NCBI GenBank assembly: GCA_051453625.1 | Contig: JBOZIK010000001.1 | Coordinates: 248,819,022 to 248,883,021, forward strand | DNA length: 64,000 nt | Direction of reading: 5' to 3' | Origin: Welwitschia mirabilis | Lineage: Eukaryota; Gnetophyta; Gnetopsida; Welwitschiales | Shown here: piece after piece, positions 59,423-64,000 of the stretch | How positions within the stretch are numbered: position 1 is the stretch's first letter | Layout of the letters: each line of letters starts with the position of its first letter | Notes under the pieces: model-generated | What the model saw: the letters and a program-made list of their open reading frames with translations, nothing else | What the model was told of the DNA's origin: nothing | The model's database searches: none | Translations under genes and position numbers: made by a program

Positions 59423-60726
59423 TCATCTATACATGATAAACTGTGGTTTGGTAGCTAGATCAAAAGTAGGGGGAGCAGAAGGAGGATGTTCAAGATCTAT
59501 GGGGAAATGGAGGTCTAAAGATGTAGAGACAGATCTGATCATCTCATTACCCTTGACATGTACAACCTTAGAAATATCTACTGTTACACTCTATTGAATG
59601 AAAATAACATGTTGGTACATGTTAATGACCTAATCCTTAAAGTGCTGTACTCTCCTCTCAATAGATAGGATCCTCTGCTTAAATGTCTGCTATCTCTAAT
59701 GAAGTACTTATATCCTTTGATCAAGAGCTTTGATGCTATGATCTAGTGTATAGATACCCTTATTAATGGAACCTCTAATGATCTCAGTGGTCTCAGTTAG
59801 AAGAGCCTGAACCTACTCAAGTGATAATTCAACCATAGGTCTCTGTACCTAAGGTCTCTCTGCCTCTTCTGGAACTTGTATATCCATATACTATAAATAG
59901 TGAGTTGAAGTTTGTATATGTAATAGACACTACTCATCCATGGGCTCTAGTATCCCAAATCATCTAAATAATGTTGAGAGAAGGTATGGATAACTAAGTA
60001 TCTAAAACTATCGTGCCTCTACCATGGATCTAAATCTCCCCTAGATGAATGTAGGAAGTTCTAGTTGCTCCTCCTGTCTAAAATCTACCAATATCTATGA
60101 ATGTGCTATCATGGTATGACTATCATGGAAAGATAGGATGATTTTATGTATCAGCCCTTTATATAATACCTATATGCAAGGGTTAACTGAGTAACATTTA
60201 CTCCCTGTCAATTAAGAGTGAGATTAGCTGGTATATCCAAAATAATACCATATGCTCTACACTCTTTAGTCCCATTAGATAAGTGTATGTGCATGCTTAC
60301 AAGCCTACCAAGATCTATGATAACTACAATATTAGATGGGAGAATAGCTATCTTGTGATCCTGTATGAATGCAATAATCATGTCCTATAGCTGACCAGGA
60401 GCATCAGGTCACCTCTTAATATGCATGATGTTATAGAACTCCCTCATCTCTGGTATGTAATATGATCCATGTGCATCTATAATCCATTTGAGTCATAAAT
60501 TTGTTAATGTTTAGTCTACATTAGGCATAATACGGCTCATGAAATCACAAAAGTGATACTTGACATATATACTAACTATCTAAATAGTCAAGGAATGACT
60601 ATGTCGAGGTGGTAGGTGTGCAGGCTCCACATGCTCTATCTTTGGCTTAACTAAAGGATTCACCTTCTGCTCTACTGCCTCAGCCTTAGTCTCAGACTGT
60701 CTAGCTTTACATGTATGGGGCCTATT
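59423..60726 (-). pseudogene. Element B ORF3 (env-like/extra-ORF position)
   Basis: An almost continuous frame of about 430 codons with a handful of stops. The N-terminal part reads RPHTCKARQSETKAEAVEQK and VEPAHLPPRHSHS (basic then proline-rich). The central part IDAHGSYYIPEMREFYNIMH matches element A, as do MIIAFIQDHKIAILPSNIVV and GTKECRAYG. The C-terminus ends PIDLEHPPSAPPTFDLATK before the stop at 59423. It is downstream of integrase in sense orientation, as in A. I do not recognise a named domain or clear membrane segments; a role in envelope function is inferred only from position in Athila-type elements. Confidence 0.65.
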
Positions 60727-63320
60727 CAATTGAAAACACAAACATGCAAAAATAGAAAGACATGTTAAAAATATTACATGGATGCGTAATAATAATCCCT
60801 AAAAATCGATAAAAATGGGAAAAAAACATTAAAAATATGTCCTACCCCACTAAAAGTTACCATGTATCCCAAATTGTCTAAATGTGAAAGAAAAAGATAA
60901 AAAATACATGAAAAATTCATAAATTGTGTTTTAAGGGGGCCCCACATGAAGTGAGAATTCAAAGTTCTCAAATAAAAAAATCTAATCTAGTAGAGTTGTA
61001 GAACACATTTAACTAATTAATTTTGCTTTAACGACTACTATGTTTTGTTCTACATTTTACGAGAAAATAAGTGTAAAAGATAAAAATTTAGAAATACCTT
61101 ATAAAAAGCATGAATGTTTATAACTCGAGAAATACATGGTAAAATTCAAATATGTAAGTCCCAAATAGAAGAGCACGAAAAAGTAAGTGATATACATGAA
61201 AACTGTGCATCAAAAGGCTAAAAAATAGGAGAAAAACGTGAAAAATAGGAGGAGAGACAAATATACCTTATTTTTGAAAATTTAATAAGATCTAGTAAAT
61301 TTGGACATGAAATTTCACAAGACAATTCGAGAATGCTGGTACAGGCTAGAGGAGTCATTCTCTCACAAACGAATAAGTGAAAATAATGAATAAATGAGGA
61401 AAAATAAGAAAAAGTGCTTTGGACCATGATTTTATCACATGTTGTCTCTAGAATGACTCTTAGAAAANNNNNNNNNNNNNNTCTACCCAGTGTCATCTAG
61501 ACGACCATGTGAACAATAAGATATTAATAAGATTTTCATTAAAAAAAGATATTAGCCAAAGAATTTATGCTCAGATATGATCATTTAAGTATTAGTTCTA
61601 AATAGAAAAACTTAAAAAGACAGAAAAACATATAGAAAACCAAGAAACTTAAGAAAAAAGGATAAATACACAAGAAATAAAAAATTGTGGCTAATGAAAA
61701 CATACTATCTAAGTTGAAACTTACAAGAGAAACTACATGAATATGCTCAAAAAAAAGTAAAACATGATAAAATCAAAACTATATAATTTATAAGGAAACT
61801 CATAAAAAATAGGGAATGAAAAGATGTGATTTTGAGTTTTAAAATGCTCACTAAAAAATGATATAACATAAAACAATAGCAATGAAATTACTAAATGATT
61901 AAGGTCCTATGAAAAAATGAGAAAATTCATAAAGGACTTTAAATTTCAAACTCAAAAACTAAAGAAACATAGAATGAAAATGGGCATAAGGAACAAGGAG
62001 AATGTTGTTTACCTATACTAAGTACTAACTTAGCAAACTTCCAAGGAAGACATCATAAAGCCACCTGAGTAAATATGCATAATAAGATGTATATAATTCA
62101 TAAAGTTCACTTGAAAAGGTAGTGGTTATGATGATGTCCAAAGATTCAAGTGCATAGAATAATGAATGTCAAAATAAAAAGTTACTTAAAAATGAACTCA
62201 CTTACTCTCACCTCACAAACACACCCAAATTATCAAAAGTGAAATAACCAAGTAACAATACTAAGAGTTTAGGAAACATGTAATGCCTTTGATAACACCT
62301 TGAACATCATTGATCCCATAGCCTCAAATTTTTTCTTTTCTACCTATGATGAGGGGAGTGCAACACTGTCAGAAGAGTAGGAACCCATGAAGCATGACCA
62401 ACTGGCCCCCCAGTAGAGTTTCCATAGCTACCAATACTACTAAAGCTTTCTTTTGGAAATAATTACCCTTGTATGTAGAACATCATGGTGGTCACGTATT
62501 TTGTTCTTTAAAGCATAAAACATAATAGATCATGGTTATTATTTCTTTATTTTTTTCTCTTTTTTCTTAAAAATTCCCACATGATCACACACTCAAAAAT
62601 ATGAAGATGAGTAAGTGAGATAAAAGACAAATAAGAATACTCCCAAATAATCCAACACCTTAATATCATTGAAAAAGACAGAACAAACTAAGGCATCTTC
62701 CTTCAAATGAAGTCCATAGACATGGAAATGTTTCAAAATAGGGTGAATCCAATTTTACCACTATAAATGCTCATGTATGAATACTAATCATAAAACTTCA
62801 TAAAGAAATACATAAGTAAAGTTTAAAACATGATCAGGTAACATTGTAATATTAACCAAGGAAATCGGCTAAGAAAAACACAAATAATAATAGGGAAGAA
62901 GTCCTTCTCATCAAGGAAAACCTCCAAAACAAGTGCTTTTACCATATTCATGACTGCATCTAAAGATCCTTTACCCATTAATCTTATGAATCTCTCTAGT
63001 CTCTAAGTATAAAATCTCAACTGAGCCATTAGGATGGACTTTATCTACAAGGTAAGAACTTAACCATTTAGAGGTTAACTTGTTACTCAAAAGATGAACT
63101 TTAGTGTTGTATAACAAAACAAGTTAACTAGGTTCAAATTTTTTGTGAAATATCTTTTTATCATGTTTGATCTTTGATTAGGCTTTCTGGATTAATTGGT
63201 GATGTATGACATGAGTTCTTTTTTAATCAAGATGATCTAATTGGATTAATCTATATTTAAGGTTTTTATGAAAATCTACAAGATTAAGTTGATGAGATGC
63301 ATGTTAAAAATTATAACATA
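60727..63320. other. Element B spacer between integrase and ORF3
   Basis: It is collinear with 22501-24989 of element A, including the conserved block 62275-62520 ('gatgaggggagtgcaac'). The small open frames at 60774-60971 and 61218-61496 are not supported by A. A 14-N gap is at 61468-61481. Confidence 0.6.
61468..61481. other. Assembly gap (14 N)
   Basis: A short N-run inside the element B spacer. Confidence 0.95.
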
Positions 63321-64000
63321 CATCAACAAGTAATATACAAACTTTACCATGCACAAGTTCATAAGAGGAAAATCCAAGAGAAGTATATCAAGTAGGATAG
63401 TAAGTCCAAAGTACATCATTAAGTTTAGAAGCCTATGAATTTTTATTAATAGAGATAAGTTTTTATAACATTTTTTTTATTTTTCTATTGACATTTTTAG
63501 CTTGTCTATTATATTGAGGATGATAAGTACAAGCTACTTTATGTTCTATACCAATGAGTAAAAGAAGTTTCCTAAAAATATAATTAATAAAATAAGTACC
63601 CTGACCACTAATGATAACTCTAAGAAAATTAAATCTATAAAAGATATGAGTTCTAAGAAAATAAAAAATAGTTTAGACGTCATTCAAAGAAGTAGGTATG
63701 ACTTTAACCCATTTAGTCACATAATTCAAAGCCACTAAAATATAATACTTATTAGAAAAAGGTGGATAAATAGGACATATGAAATTAATACCTTAATAAT
63801 CAAAAAGCTTACACTCAAGAATAGATCTAAAGGGAATTTTCTATGAATGAATAAGACTAACATAACACTTACAAGAATCACACATTTTAGAAAAATCAAA
63901 AAAATCATGAAAAAGAGCTATTTAATGAAACTCGACTTGAAAATTTTCATTTCTATTTTATGTCCACTAAAGAATTCTCCACAAACATTAATATGACAAA
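63321..64000 (-). pseudogene. Element B integrase, partial (cut by window end)
   Basis: It aligns with both integrase versions of element A: 'ttgaggatgataagtacaagctactttatgttct' against 25306-25340 in pieces, and 'gaagtaggtatgactttaacccatttagt' against 26085-26112. On the minus strand it covers the C-terminal part and the core up to the zinc finger. Stops are frequent. The rest of pol should lie to the right of the window. Confidence 0.85.

Larger units (their letters stand above)
57675..64000 (-). mobile_element. Element B: second copy of the element A family, running off the window
   Basis: Minus-strand element seen from its 3' end: 3' LTR 57675-58882, polypurine tract, 3' untranslated stretch, ORF3 (59423-60726), spacer, and integrase C-terminal and core regions (63.3-64 kb). 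All match element A in order. The 5' half should lie beyond the right edge of the window. Confidence 0.93.

Overview
This is AT-rich, CpG-poor nuclear DNA from a plant, almost certainly a seed plant with a repeat-rich genome. Three separate elements carry Ty3/gypsy protein remains of the plant-specific Athila type, and four primer-binding sites or sites' remains fit the tRNA-Asp primer used by Athila/Tat elements. I see no host gene, tRNA, rRNA or CRISPR array. All coding sequence I can recognise is retrotransposon wreckage full of stops and frame changes. Seven N-runs interrupt the window; two are exactly 100 N, the usual mark of a gap of unknown size.

Layout. 1-8020: old unassigned DNA with a degenerate ~220-bp tandem repeat at the left edge and a possible LINE endonuclease fragment near 2.2 kb. 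8021-47069: a nest of LTR retrotransposons. The outer element Z (Athila-like, minus strand) has LTRs at about 8021-9519 and 45637-47069, gag near 43 kb, protease near 41.8 kb, and RT plus the start of RNase H at 40-41 kb. Its reading is cut inside RNase H at 39985/18515 and resumes with the rest of RNase H and integrase at 18514-17080. The DNA that split it is element X (plus strand, 18515-39985, LTRs of 1436 bp, no visible pol). The 5' LTR of X is itself split by element A (Athila, minus strand, 19580-32252), which has 1105-bp LTRs and a perfect TTTAT target duplication. X also holds a fourth, less decayed LTR (L, from about 36305) beside a 917-bp gap. About 47160-53457: element D, a relative of X with a truncated 5' LTR. 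53458-57674: unassigned AT-rich DNA with small tandem duplications. 57675-64000: element B, a second copy of family A, running off the window end after its 3' LTR, ORF3 and part of integrase.

How the parts relate. A and B share LTR, polypurine tract, ORF3 and integrase, so they are one autonomous-type family that had gag, pol and an extra ORF downstream of integrase. X and D share LTRs, 3' internal sequence and an unrecognised ORF but show no pol; their decayed tRNA-Asp primer sites suggest they were mobilised by Athila-like partners. The insertion order read from the nest is Z first, then X into Z, then A into X; L also entered X. The LTR pairs of A and of X have exactly equal lengths although they differ at many bases, so decay here has been mostly substitution (C to T and G to A) with few net indels.
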